This document shows positions 46,901-54,511 of a stretch of 64,000 nt of DNA, piece after piece (the first letter of the stretch is position 1; each line of letters opens with the position of its first letter). Made by a program: the position numbers and the translations under genes. Source of the stretch: Phoronis australis (Eukaryota; Phoronida; Phoronidae); contig NMRA01000534.1 of the NCBI GenBank assembly GCA_002633005.1, forward strand, positions 65,278-129,277. The letters run 5' to 3'. Below the pieces are notes generated by a model. The model saw only the letters and a program-made list of their open reading frames with translations, did not search any database and was not told where the DNA came from.

Positions 46901-48304
46901 CACTTGAAACTTCAGTCAAGACACCAAAAGTGAATAAGTTATATATAAGATTTTACTTTTAACAGTATAAAATGTAACAACATCTGCCTAAATTTGCACT
47001 GCTTTTTGACAATGGCTACATTTTCATGCAAGCAACATGTGCAATTTAAATTTCTAAAAACTATAAAATTTGACAACAAACACATTTGTATGCACATGTG
47101 TGCGAATGTGTGTGCATTTGTGTCTTAAATTTATAAAGTGTACAACCTTTTTTGAGCATTCCTCGCTGAATGGTTTCCCAAAATCCTCCAGACTTATCTC
47201 CCCTCGCTCCAGTCTGAACCACGAACCATCTGGGTGACTTTCCCTTAGCACGTTCATGACAGTGCCTGGAGAGAGCTTGTTCACATTCTCAAATTCTGCA
47301 ATCCAAAACATACAACTGAAATGACTATTTACATTTATGGCTCACAATTTTGAAATTATATAGGTAACCATTGCTGTTCAAGCTTAACTAAATTTTTGGT
47401 TAGTAACATAATTTAGGCCTACTATCTTTAGCAAATTCCATCACAAGCAAATCTTGCTTTGTAAATGAAAATAAGCATGTCCTATTTATATGTGGCAATG
47501 TAGCTCATGTGGTACCCTTAAAGTAAGAAAGTGTGATACGAAGCTAGTGTGAACTGTGAAACCTAGAATAAAGTAGGTCCAAAAACCTTGAATTATATAG
47601 TCCAAGCCTGATTAATATTGATCAAGCTTGAATAACATTGTTCAAGCTAGAATAATATTGTCCAAGCTTGAATAAAATTTCCAAGCTAGAATAAGTTTGT
47701 GTACTTTTTAGCTTGATTAATGATGCCAGTAAGGATCTATTGACACAATAGGACGGTCCTAGATTACAGAGACACTTAAATCTTACGGTATGTACTTGCA
47801 ATGTCCTTCAAGCAGTTCTCAGGGATTGTTTTCGATCTAACAGTTTCTCATGTCATTTGCTGATGCCTTGCTTTCTTCGACTTTTTCTCAACTGCATAAA
47901 CTATATTTGACCTTCCAATGCCAGTGGAATTCTAAATTACTATTGTGCAACAGTGACTCCAATGGTAGAAAGTTGGATAAACTTGAAAAGTGTCCATGGA
48001 TGCAATATTTTCCAGAATCAAACTGACAATTCAAAAACGAGGTCAACGTAACAACGCGTTTCTATGCAGGACCATCTTATTGTTCCAAGTTTTTAATGTA
48101 AGACATCACTGCCTTGAACAAGAAACTGCTGAAGCATTTACCCTGGAACAAATCATAGGGATTTGGAATGAGCACGCCACCAATGTCAAAGATGACAGCC
48201 TTTGTACTGGGTTTGCTGTCTGTTGAGTGCCTCACGCTGGACATAACTGGGAGCTGTCTCTTCAAGCACTGTGTCACTGAGGGTCGCAGAATGGTTCTCA
48301 ACAT
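25768..48304 (-). CDS. ACAD10: ACAD10: HAD + APH-like kinase + acyl-CoA dehydrogenase fusion (complete, 21 exons)
   Basis: Exons join in phase to 3162 nt (1053 aa plus stop), close to the family length of about 1060. Residues 1-30 are Arg/Ser-rich, a plausible mitochondrial presequence. HAD module (about 35-230): [11 protein letters not shown] with nucleophile Asp40 but Gly at +2, TAVITNN, the Lys of VGARKPEFE, and FLDDH. Kinase module (about 270-600): [10 protein letters not shown], catalytic HGDFRIDN and IDWELSTLG. Dehydrogenase module (about 655-1050): [35 protein letters not shown] and ADGPDEVH. Family knowledge: ACAD10/11 proteins catabolise 4-hydroxy acids by phosphorylating the hydroxyacyl-CoA and then eliminating phosphate; the role of the HAD module is less clear. 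The protein ends MSKL, a peroxisomal PTS1-type tripeptide. ACAD11 lacks the HAD module, which excludes it. An alternative last exon at 44758-44835 and a duplicated donor at 36324-36405 are described separately. Confidence 0.95.
26318..26395 (-). CDS. ACAD10: ACAD10 exon 20
   Basis: A 78-nt exon in phase 0/0 (acceptor TCTTGCAG, donor GTGAGT) encoding [20 protein letters not shown], the helix before the flavin-binding end of the ACAD fold. Confidence 0.95.
27275..27418 (-). CDS. ACAD10: ACAD10 exon 19
   Basis: A 144-nt exon in phase 0/0 (acceptor GTTTGTAG, donor GTCAGA). Encodes [20 protein letters not shown] then [19 protein letters not shown], the R-x-AFG-K-P motif of acyl-CoA dehydrogenases. 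Confidence 0.95.
28515..28687 (-). CDS. ACAD10: ACAD10 exon 18
   Basis: Acceptor ATTTCCAG, donor GTAGGT. Encodes [20 protein letters not shown] and [16 protein letters not shown], diagnostic for ACAD10/11. Confidence 0.95.
29292..29450 (-). CDS. ACAD10: ACAD10 exon 17
   Basis: Acceptor TTTTGTCAG, donor GTAAGT. Encodes [15 protein letters not shown], then [20 protein letters not shown], the middle beta domain of the dehydrogenase. Confidence 0.95.
29894..29984 (-). CDS. ACAD10: ACAD10 exon 16
   Basis: A 91-nt exon (acceptor ATAACAG, donor GTAAGA) encoding [20 protein letters not shown] and [10 protein letters not shown], the flavin-contacting segment. Confidence 0.95.
30613..30750 (-). CDS. 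ACAD10: ACAD10 exon 15
   Basis: A 138-nt exon in phase 0/0 encoding [20 protein letters not shown] and [10 protein letters not shown], the ACAD signature strand. Confidence 0.95.
31463..31603 (-). CDS. ACAD10: ACAD10 exon 14
   Basis: A 141-nt exon in phase 0/0 encoding [20 protein letters not shown], then [19 protein letters not shown]. The donor GTGCAT is weaker than the others. Confidence 0.95.
31751..32000. repeat. 50-bp tandem repeat, five copies, ACAD10 intron 13
   Basis: Five head-to-tail units starting TGGGCTGTACTACCCTGCTT with an exact 50-bp spacing. Units differ by only one or two bases (CG/CC/CT near the unit end), so the array is young or homogenised. Confidence 0.97.
32599..32765 (-). 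CDS. ACAD10: ACAD10 exon 13: start of dehydrogenase module
   Basis: Acceptor CTTTCCAG, donor GTGAGA. Encodes [20 protein letters not shown] and [15 protein letters not shown], the N-terminal alpha domain of the dehydrogenase. Confidence 0.95.
33169..33375. mobile_element. Foldback MITE, family B copy 1
   Basis: Arms of about 80 bp (AAATCGAATCAGGCCTTTTA ... and its diverged complement TAAAAGGCCAATTCGATTTT) around a loop of about 40 bp. Its right end lies 57 bp from the donor of ACAD10 exon 12. A second, larger copy is at 61496-61857. Confidence 0.85.
33432..33656 (-). CDS. ACAD10: ACAD10 exon 12: kinase end and inter-domain linker
   Basis: Acceptor GTTCACAG, donor GTAAGG. Begins [20 protein letters not shown] (end of kinase module), then a low-complexity Thr/Asn linker in which [15 protein letters not shown] reads as an internal repeat. 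Confidence 0.92.
34318..34347. repeat. (ATTTTT)n microsatellite
   Basis: About four TTTTTA/ATTTTT hexamer units, intronic. Confidence 0.9.
34792..34885. repeat. 35-bp tandem repeat, about 2.6 copies
   Basis: Units beginning TGTCCTC at 34792, 34827 and 34862, each followed by AGACGCAATGCACCGAGGCT or a variant. Intronic in ACAD10. Confidence 0.9.
35321..35620 (+). mobile_element. MITE-like element, family A copy 3 (right end unclear)
   Basis: Begins ACGTTATGTGGGACCCTTG and carries the family core (ACATCATATCTCAGAAATGG and CTGATCAGATTCACATGAAA). I could not find the matching far terminus, so it may be truncated near 35.6-35.8 kb. Confidence 0.6.
36324..36405. repeat. 41-bp perfect tandem duplication over an ACAD10 splice donor
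   Basis: Two identical 41-bp copies (36324-36364 and 36365-36405). Each contains the last 20 or so coding bases of exon 11 and the donor GTGAGT on the minus strand. Only the donor nearer the exon body keeps the reading frame. Confidence 0.97.
36385..36558 (-). CDS. ACAD10: ACAD10 exon 11
   Basis: Acceptor ATGCTATAG; donor GTGAGT in the inner copy of the 41-bp duplication. Encodes [20 protein letters not shown] and [15 protein letters not shown]. Using the outer donor would insert 41 nt and shift the frame to an early stop. Confidence 0.95.
36600..36655 (-). pseudogene. Possible degenerate copy of the start of ACAD10 exon 11
   Basis: Read on the minus strand, an acceptor-like TTATTGCTGTAG is followed by GTATCAATGACTTGCAG, which would read GINDLQCA before diverging to a stop. 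Exon 11 starts with TTCATGCTATAG and GIKDLDYA. The match is about 20 bases and may be coincidental. Confidence 0.35.
37033..37464 (-). mobile_element. MITE-like element, family A copy 4
   Basis: Left end GTTGTAGGACCTTATTGACA, right end TCTAGAGTCTTACATAGACTT. It contains the family core and an internal 29-bp triplication (37086-37172). Confidence 0.75.
37086..37172. repeat. 29-bp tandem triplication inside the MITE
   Basis: Three near-identical units AAGGTACATTGATAGCAAAA..., present only once in the family member at 54.5 kb, so it expanded after insertion. Confidence 0.97.
38024..38169 (-). CDS. ACAD10: ACAD10 exon 10: kinase catalytic region
   Basis: Acceptor TTTCTAG, donor GTCAGT. Encodes [20 protein letters not shown] and [16 protein letters not shown]. 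The DWE Asp is the metal-binding residue of APH-type kinases. Confidence 0.95.
38752..38902 (-). CDS. ACAD10: ACAD10 exon 9: kinase catalytic loop
   Basis: Acceptor GTCTTCAG, donor GTATGT. Encodes [20 protein letters not shown] and ends ICLTHGDFR. The catalytic HGD lies here and the partner Asn in exon 10. Confidence 0.95.
39110..39291 (-). CDS. ACAD10: ACAD10 exon 8
   Basis: Acceptor ATTTCCAG, donor GTAAAC. Encodes [20 protein letters not shown] (hinge of the kinase fold) and [20 protein letters not shown]. Confidence 0.95.
39302..39427. repeat. 29-bp tandem repeat, about 4 units
   Basis: Units of TAGCACTGGCATATTTGTGT plus nine bases with mild divergence, starting about 10 bp upstream (gene sense) of exon 8. 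The polypyrimidine tract region of the acceptor is therefore next to the array. Confidence 0.92.
40090..40224. mobile_element. Partial family C MITE abutting the exon 7 donor
   Basis: The right end ACGGGAATTCCACATCATTT, then TGGTGCACAC, matches the right end of the 14.8-15.1 kb element. It stops within a few bases of the ACAD10 exon 7 donor. Confidence 0.5.
40226..40341 (-). CDS. ACAD10: ACAD10 exon 7
   Basis: Acceptor CCTTTCAG, donor GTAGAG. Encodes [20 protein letters not shown] and [13 protein letters not shown], with the Glu of the kinase N-lobe. Confidence 0.95.
40718..40812 (-). CDS. ACAD10: ACAD10 exon 6: kinase nucleotide loop
   Basis: A 95-nt exon (acceptor CTTTTCAG, donor GTAAGT) encoding [20 protein letters not shown] and DMVLRKKP, the ATP-binding strands with Lys. 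Confidence 0.95.
41294..41459 (-). CDS. ACAD10: ACAD10 exon 5: HAD-to-kinase junction
   Basis: Acceptor AACCAACAG, donor GTAAAA. Begins [19 protein letters not shown] (end of the HAD module) and continues [19 protein letters not shown]. The start parallels the alternative exon at 44835. Confidence 0.93.
43203..43560 (+). pseudogene. Penelope-like element GIY-YIG endonuclease relic
   Basis: A 58-codon frame from 43203 to a TAG at 43377-43379 reads [20 protein letters not shown], then RKRMAQHC and DTGHSF: the Cys-rich start, YIG-ET core and terminal GHS of the GIY-YIG domain of Penelope-like retroelements. In the same frame after the stop comes [10 protein letters not shown][22 protein letters not shown] and RFTLNVW, the usual C-terminal tail. 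Two stops and no reverse transcriptase nearby show a dead 3' fragment, antisense to ACAD10. Confidence 0.7.
43850..44070. repeat. Foldback element with a tRNA-like centre
   Basis: Arms 43852-43926 and 43990-44068 are imperfect reverse complements (AGTCTTC, then CACATGTTGATC, then AAGTCTGA, then TGTCCC recur in order on both strands). The centre (43938-43995) has a box-A-like TAGCTCAGTAGATTAGAGCG with a perfect 4-bp D stem, a perfect 5-bp anticodon-type stem (TCTGC/GCAGA, loop ACAGTTA lacking U33) and a box-B-like GGGTTTGAGCC. T and acceptor stems are not intact, so it is not a functional tRNA; a tRNA-derived SINE or foldback element fits. Confidence 0.65.
44758..44835 (-). CDS. ACAD10: ACAD10 alternative terminal exon (HAD-only isoform)
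   Basis: Acceptor ACTAACCAG joins in phase 0 to exon 4. It encodes 25 residues beginning [19 protein letters not shown] and then a stop. The start resembles exon 5 ([16 protein letters not shown]), so the two read as duplicated, mutually exclusive continuations. The product would be a 247-aa mitochondrial HAD protein lacking kinase and dehydrogenase. An ATTAAA-type signal lies near 44640 on the minus strand. Confidence 0.65.
   Translation of the reverse strand: MDSPEQALADLNKELGKDLVTVQQS
45289..45447 (-). CDS. ACAD10: ACAD10 exon 4: HAD motifs III-IV
   Basis: A 159-nt exon in phase 0/0 encoding [20 protein letters not shown] and [20 protein letters not shown]. It contains the conserved Lys (GARKP) and the DD metal-binding pair. 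Confidence 0.95.
46300..46494 (-). CDS. ACAD10: ACAD10 exon 3: HAD cap and motif II
   Basis: A 195-nt exon in phase 0/0 encoding [20 protein letters not shown], then [20 protein letters not shown], with motif II Thr. The donor GTAATT is non-optimal. Confidence 0.93.
47147..47295 (-). CDS. ACAD10: ACAD10 exon 2: HAD cap
   Basis: Acceptor GGATTGCAG, donor GTTGTA (weak). Encodes [20 protein letters not shown] and [19 protein letters not shown], the C1 cap helices of this HAD group. Confidence 0.92.
47601..47700. repeat. ~20-bp tandem repeat, five units
   Basis: Diverged units of TCAAGCTTGAATAATATTGT in ACAD10 intron 1. Units contain AAGCTT palindromes and pair with themselves. Confidence 0.85.
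48142..48304 (-). CDS. ACAD10: ACAD10 exon 1 (coding): presequence and HAD motif I
   Basis: ATG at 48304, the only in-frame start before [11 protein letters not shown]. The N-terminus [20 protein letters not shown] is basic, hydroxylated and free of acidic residues, as in mitochondrial presequences. The ATG is preceded by TTCCATCCTAG|AGTA, an acceptor, so the 5' UTR is probably interrupted by an intron. Confidence 0.9.
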
Positions 48305-48308
48305 TACT

Positions 48309-49734
48309 CTAGGATGGAAGTCACAAATGACATAAATTCAACACGATGGTATGAGAGGTAAATGGTAAGTGTTACTGCGAGATGTTACTGCGAGAAGGGT
48401 GACATTTCAATAACGGTCTCCATACAAAAAGGTGCCTTTTCAGACAATTACCAACAAAAGGGTTCACTGTGTCCTGTGAGACTTCGAAACTCTACAAAAA
48501 GTTCATTTTCCAACTACAAAAATCTACAGAAGGCAAAATTCAATATTATCCACGTATGTATAATCTTTTGTTGCAAATAATGTAGTAATTTTTGAAAACG
48601 TAGCATTCCTACACTAGTGAAAAGGGTTAAGTTTGGAACAAAATGAGGTTACGGGGCAAAGGTTTGGCATGTTAAAGTTTCAGACCACCTCAACCCAGTC
48701 CTTACATGCAGGTAGAGGTCCTCTGTCCATATCTTTGAGGGTGAGAGCAGCTCACCACTATCCTTAACACTGTGCACAATGCGAAGAGTAAGGCATTTCA
48801 CAGTAATTATATTGTCCTGCATCAGGGCTAGTTTATTAACTAGCCAGCTGTGTAATGACTGAACGTCAAAACAGCTTAACACTTGAACCAAGACCAAGTC
48901 TGACATTACAACAGTTACTTTTAGTACTATGCTGTGCTGCTCTGTACTACAAGTTGTAGTACAACTGTAAGTGCTTATAGTATCATTGACTGCATGCTCA
49001 AAATAACAGCCAAATACCTTGACAAGTAGGAAAACTGGAAATTGCATACTCTAACACAAGACAAGACAAAATCCAATATGTGCAGCTACAACTGTCCATA
49101 GGTTCTACTCAGGCATTCATTCATAATAAACATTGACAAACAAAAAGTAGGGGTCAAGTGGCTGTGCTCAACAGACGCATTACCTGTCTATCTATGGCTA
49201 GGCTTATCCAGTGTGCTGTGCTTGAACTTGTTATCCGGCTAAATCTCAAGACCACATATGCCTGAACTTGGAATACACCATGGACGTGGCGTGGTAAGTT
49301 CACTCTAATATTAATAATGTTCACGTTGATAAAATTTTGCACAGCACTAAAATGACTAAAAGCAAAATAAATATTCATAAAGTTTTATTCACCAAACAGA
49401 AAGCGATTAACCATTCACACATTCCTCCGATTCTGTGACACAAGTTCCAGTTAATGAGAAAGTGGGTGATCGTGTGGCCAATAACTGCAAAAATTCTTTA
49501 CTGTGATTTACTTAATTGCCTTAATGAAGTTGAAGCAAACGAGATGCGAGATCTTGAGTCTAAGCTAAGGAGGATTCCAAGTTCACGCAAGGCAACACGA
49601 CTCAAGAAATGCATCAGAAAAATAAGCATTTCAGTAATGCATTCAGCATAAACAAGCTCCACACAATTCATAAAATAATAAGCAACTAAGAAACCACTTT
49701 CAACTCGATGATAACGACATATTACCTCAGAAAA
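48309..49734 (-). other. Probable ACAD10 5' UTR intron
   Basis: Between the candidate non-coding exon (donor GTAATATG near 49728) and the acceptor TCCTAG at 48309. No coding exon recognised. Confidence 0.45.
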
Positions 49735-49850
49735 TCGTTCCCAAAGTAAGTTCAAAGTACAGCATGTTCACTCATCTCGTCGTGGGCCGCGACCTCTGGT
49801 GACACGATTGAATATATCGACCAAAGCGCCCATGGCGGATCCATCGGGAT
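49735..49850 (-). promoter_or_regulatory. Candidate ACAD10 5' non-coding exon / promoter with overlapping uORFs
   Basis: A CpG-containing patch in AT-rich surroundings. On the minus strand GATTTTCTGAG|GTAATATG looks like a donor. The same segment holds two overlapping short frames: ATGGATCCGCC... (about 30 codons) and GCCATGGGCGC... (21 codons, MGALVDIFNRVTRGRGPRRD then E and stop) in strong initiation context. Confidence 0.4.
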
Positions 49851-49889
49851 ATCATTTATAAGGCTATCTGTTGCACGTAAACTTGGAAT

Positions 49890-51335
49890 CCTGCTTAATC
49901 TCAAATCTAGATACAATAAAGCAGTAGGAATTTGTTATGAAGTATGTAAAAATGATACCGTTATTGACCTTTTGATTTATTTGTTCCAAATGGTTTTTCG
50001 TTACGGTATGGTTCCTAGTTTATGTGCTAAATCCGGTTATTATGCCTATTCCAAAGGGGTCAGAGAAGGACCCGCGCGTCCAGCTGAGTTATAGAGGTAT
50101 CAGCTTATTGTCTAACGTATACAAGTTGTATAGTAGTGTATTGAACAATAGACTGGTTGAGTATGCGGAGGAAAACGGCCTCCTTGTTGATGAGCAAAAT
50201 GGCTTTCGTAATGACAGAGCATGTGTTGATCACGTCTTTGTTTTGACCTCGATTAACGTAATCGCTTGAATAACAAACAATCCACATTTGCTACTTTTAT
50301 TGATATGCAAAAAGCTTTTGGCTGGGTAGATAAGAAATAATTTACTTTTTAAAATGTTGGATCTTTTGATAGTTGGAAAAGTTTATGAATCGGTTAAAAA
50401 TATTTATGCCAAAACTCAATCCTGTGTTAAGATTAATAATACCTTTACGGACTGGTTTTATACATCTTGTGGGGTCAAACAAGGAGATGTTTTATCACCT
50501 ACTCTTGTTGCACTATTTATAAATGATTTGGCAAAGGAATTAAAGCAGTCAAATTTAGGGATTCCTATCGGTGCTGATAATGTTTCATCTTTGTTTTATG
50601 CTGATCGTACTTGCCGAGAGCGAAGAAAATTTACAGGGTTTATTGAATATAGTTGATAAATGGTGCTCTAAATGGAGGCTAATTGTCAATCAGGAAAAAA
50701 ATAATATTATGATCAGATCCAAGCATGTCTCTCGTAGTTTATATCCATTTCGGTTGGGTCGACTAGACCTAGAATATGTACCCAAATATAAATATTTAGG
50801 AATAATTTTAAATGAACATTTGAAGTTTTCTGAAAATGCTAAAACTCTATCCGAATCTGCCGGAAGAGCTTTGGGCGCTTTAATTGATAAATTTAAAAAG
50901 AATAAAAATATGAGGTACAGAATGTTCACTACATTATTCAACTGAATGCTTGTGTTGTGCCTGTTAGAGATTATTATGTAGGTGTCTGGGGCGGCTCTAG
51001 TCTCAGACTGTAGGCTACAGGATTATGATGTCATTCAGAATAGAGCCGCGCGATTTTTCTTGGGCGTTCACAAATTCGCTCCTAATCATGCTGTTATGGG
51101 TGACATGGGGTGGGAATTACCCAGTGTTAGGCGAAAAATTGAGCTTTTGAGAATATGAAATCGTATTATTAATTTCGAAGATGATACACTAACATACCGA
51201 ATATTTTGGTGGGACTACACTACTTGTACTAATGATTGGTCTTCTGAAGTTTTGAGCATTTTTGAAGAATTAGGGATTTCGGATTGTTTTCATAACTTAC
51301 GTTCAGTAAATCTGTCTCACTGTAAGAACATTTTA
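49890..51335 (+). pseudogene. Decayed non-LTR (LINE) reverse transcriptase
   Basis: Successive frame fragments read as one reverse transcriptase: VIMPIPKGSEKDPRVQLSYR and GISLLSNVYKLYSSVLNNRL, then DEQNGFRNDRACVDHVF, a frameshift, TFIDMQKAFGWVDKK, then SCGVKQGDVLSPTLVALFIN, the catalytic box as FYAD followed by a frameshift, and WRLIVNQEKNNIM with YKYLGIILNEHLKF. Downstream VMGDMGWELPSVRRKIELL is a typical C-terminal tail. At least three frameshifts and several stops make it inactive. No endonuclease region seen, so 5'-truncated. The YRGISL and NGFR signatures indicate a LINE; the clade is not determined. Confidence 0.85.
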
Positions 51336-51344
51336 CATGATTTG

Positions 51345-51620
51345 GCCTGTAATAGGTGGTTGGTTTGTAGGCGGGTCTACACTGAGCCAAGCCGCCGAAA
51401 GCAGCGGCACGGCCCGACGTATCACTGAGGTAGATGGACCTCCGTCAGCCATGCCGAAGGCGCGCAGGCAAGGCCCGACAGAGCAGGTATATGGTGCGGG
51501 TATTAGCCAAGCCCGACGCCGAAAGCAGCGCAGGTAGGGGCCTGACGGAGCAGGTAGGCGGGCATTAGCCAAGCTGCCGAAGGCAGCGCAGGCACATCCC
51601 CGGGCGGGCTTTTCACTGAC
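51345..51620. repeat. GC-rich degenerate tandem block
   Basis: Recurring pieces such as GCCAAGCCGCCGAAAGCAGC, GCGCAGG and GCCTGACGGAGCAGGTA, three to four times, in sequence far more GC-rich than its surroundings. It directly follows the LINE relic and may be its 3' tail or a separate satellite. Long open frames here on both strands reflect base composition, not genes. Confidence 0.7.
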
Positions 51621-51711
51621 TAGGGTTCCGTGTAGTGCCGCGTCACGGAATGACTGAGCCGACAACCGTGACTAAAGTCACAGGCGGCGTACTGAAGCAA
51701 GCCTGCCTGCA

Positions 51712-51796
51712 ACCCACACGTTCGTTCAGCGGTAGGGCGCTACTTTTTCAACTTAGTGTTGTCAGTCTGAATGACTTCAGCTGGTTCACATTTCCA
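51712..51796 (+). repeat. Possible tRNA-derived (SINE-like) segment
   Basis: A box-A-like GTTCAGCGGTAGGGCGC and, about 55 bases later, a box-B-like GGTTCACATTTCC. Stems are not intact. Confidence 0.35.
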
Positions 51797-51799
51797 TCC

Positions 51800-54510
51800 G
51801 AACCACGAGGACAATTAAAATGTGCCTGATTAGTTTCCGAAAGAATTTGCCATTTCTGAAAGCCGGCAGCCTTCGTTTACAGCCCATGTTACGGTGTAGA
51901 CAAATCAGTCTGCGGTTGCTCACAAATAACACCGCAGGTCAGGTAGAGTTCCTGGTAGCACGTACGAGGTGCATTATGGTGCCGGCGGGGTTATCATTGG
52001 AAGTATTCATCTAAGAGTATTATGTCCACAATAATTTCTTTTCCATATTTGTTACCCCAGCCCCTCCCGAGTACCCACCACTCAGCACTTTCGTTTCAGC
52101 CCCAATAGCCACTAGTCAGGGCGGTAGGCCTGCTATGAGGAAGCGGGGGGCCGCAGGGTTAACTAATCGTGGCAACCGACAAAGTATATAGGCGTGAAGC
52201 CGGGGACAGTCGAGAAAAGAAAGACTGTGAAATACGGATAAGAGAGAAAATTCAAGAGAACATTTAACAACTCTGCATCAGTGCATGGTTTTTGTTTTGA
52301 GGGTTGACCCTGGCCAGGACATTGTACGTCGTTAGGCTCTCCGCTTTTGCAGCACAGGTCGTCTAAACGCACGAAATCAATCATAAATATACTTCGAAAA
52401 ATCGAAAAAAAAATGTAAAGCGAAGCTTTTGCGGAGCGTACTAATTGATTTATCGGATTTTAAAATTCAATAAGTAAATCTTGCCAATGCAAAATTATTT
52501 TCCAGATGCCCCTCTCTGACAAGAAGGGATAGCGGAGACAACTTTCGCTTTATTTTTTTCTCGACCTGTTTATTACTTGAAAAAATTTGATGACCAGTCA
52601 GATAGCCTCAATTGCTGAGCATTTCCTGACATTTGAAAATATAAATATTTTGATATTTAGGGGCCCCGCACTTGAAGGCATTCAAGTAGCCACCCTTTTT
52701 GTGTTTTTATTGACAAATTCTCAAGGGGCCGCTCACGGAGAGAGGGCACAACGTTGGAATCCATTAGCCTACCTCTATTTCCTGTTTTTTGTGAAATCGA
52801 GCAATCGGCTTTCATGTTGAAGGAGGTCACTCCCTGCATCGTTTTCTTTATTCCAAGCTTAATGATATTTAGCTTTTCATCTTAAAGTGTCCCATTTCAG
52901 ACGGTACCCTCTTTCGGTGGAGAAGTTCGGAGAAAATGTCCCTTTGTCCCTCTATACAAGTAAATCCGACACTGCCAAATATTTACGATGGAAATTAAGA
53001 TTCCACATTCATTAAAAAACACAAAACATTCGTGCACAGCACAGTCATTCGACCCAAACAACCAAAAATGTGAAAAATACAGTAGGCCTATAGGATTGCC
53101 GCCATCGAAAGGGTGCAATTTTGAACGTGAAGACTACTATTTGTGAATTACACAAAAGGACTATTTCCGATGGTAGTTATAAAATAATGTTACTGTTTCC
53201 CGTAGTATCACAAGAATAGTATCTCTTTTGAAGATGGTTACTATGAGTTGTTTGTAAGGAATTCCCACATGTGGAAAACACTGGTGTCTAGGCTACTATT
53301 TGTGATAACCGTGTACATGCCGAAAGGGGGTACTCAGAGAACTCTCGCAATCATAAACAAAGATTTCAGCGTTTTGTGGAGTTCAAGTTTACCTCATGAT
53401 AAGTTAAAGGTACCTCTGAGATGATCAAAAACACACCTTAATACGAATGGCCTATCTCCCATATCCCGGGTTACCCGTGAAAAGTCTGCAAGCATGCATG
53501 CGGAAATTGCTTATAACATTCCGTTTTGCCACAAATTCGTTGGTTTCTGATTTACTTGTTTATGTATCTACAAAAATCTATAGATTCATGGATTTAGATG
53601 ATTTTTGACACTGAGAAGCTAATCTTATAAGAATTGATGAGGTTTCAGTGAATTTAATTGCACCCTGAAATTGGAAAAATTCTATAATCCGATCCCAAAT
53701 AATAAAGTACACTTATAGACGATTTATGCATATCTAAAATAATTCTAGTTAAGACATTGATGAAATTCGGACTCACAAACCGTAGATGGAAAAAGAAGTT
53801 TTAAAAATCTTTAAATAAATAAACGCGTTGCTTGGAAAGGTTGTCTTTGCACTTCCTTGGTGTTTTTAGTTTCCACAAGTATTGAGCAGTGAATTTTTGT
53901 TCTTCAAAACTGAATTGATTGCTTGTCCCGATTCGCGTTGTTTGGCGAAGTCGCAATGGTTTGTGCACCCCAATAATTTTTGCCTTCCTAGGGGCCAGCT
54001 AGTTTCGCCTTACAATGTGCCCGCCGCGCCAACACCAGCTTCACTTTTCCACACCCTCCGTGACCCAGATTGTAAAATGGGTCAATAGATAGGTTACTTT
54101 CGCCTCCATCGCATTGCCTACGTATTTTTCTGGGGGCCTTACACCAGTTTTTAATTTGTCTTACATGCGAAAGCAAGCTTGTGCCGACCCAACAGGAGAG
54201 AGTCTGCTGCGCTAAGCGTCCTGTCCCCATGTATTTTAATGTCAACATACGGTCCCGTTATTCAAAGAATGCCCGGGCCTCGGCATTCAAATACATACAA
54301 GCCTAGCACTAACTTCAGGCCGGGTATTCATGTCACACCTGGACATTTATTGAGTATTTTAAACCATGGGAATAATAAGCAGATGGGATGACTCCTTCAA
54401 AGAAAACAATTGCTAGTTTCAGGACATTTATTCAATGAATCTTAAACAATAACAAAATTACAAGAACAGAACACATGGAAACTAAAAGTATATGAACCAT
54501 CTTTACCACT
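51800..54510. other. Intergenic stretch without recognised genes
   Basis: Short open frames only, with no domain I recognise and no paired splice sites. Mixed base composition; likely repeat-derived. Confidence 0.5.
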
Positions 54511-54511
54511 T

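Noticed and set aside
51333-51665. 110-residue minus-strand frame in the GC-rich block
   Set aside because: Composition-driven frame through a tandem repeat; the opposite strand is open over much of it too, and no domain is recognisable.
52163-52384. Cys-containing minus-strand frame
   Set aside because: Looked briefly like a small Cys-rich domain, but spacing fits no family I know and there is no gene context.
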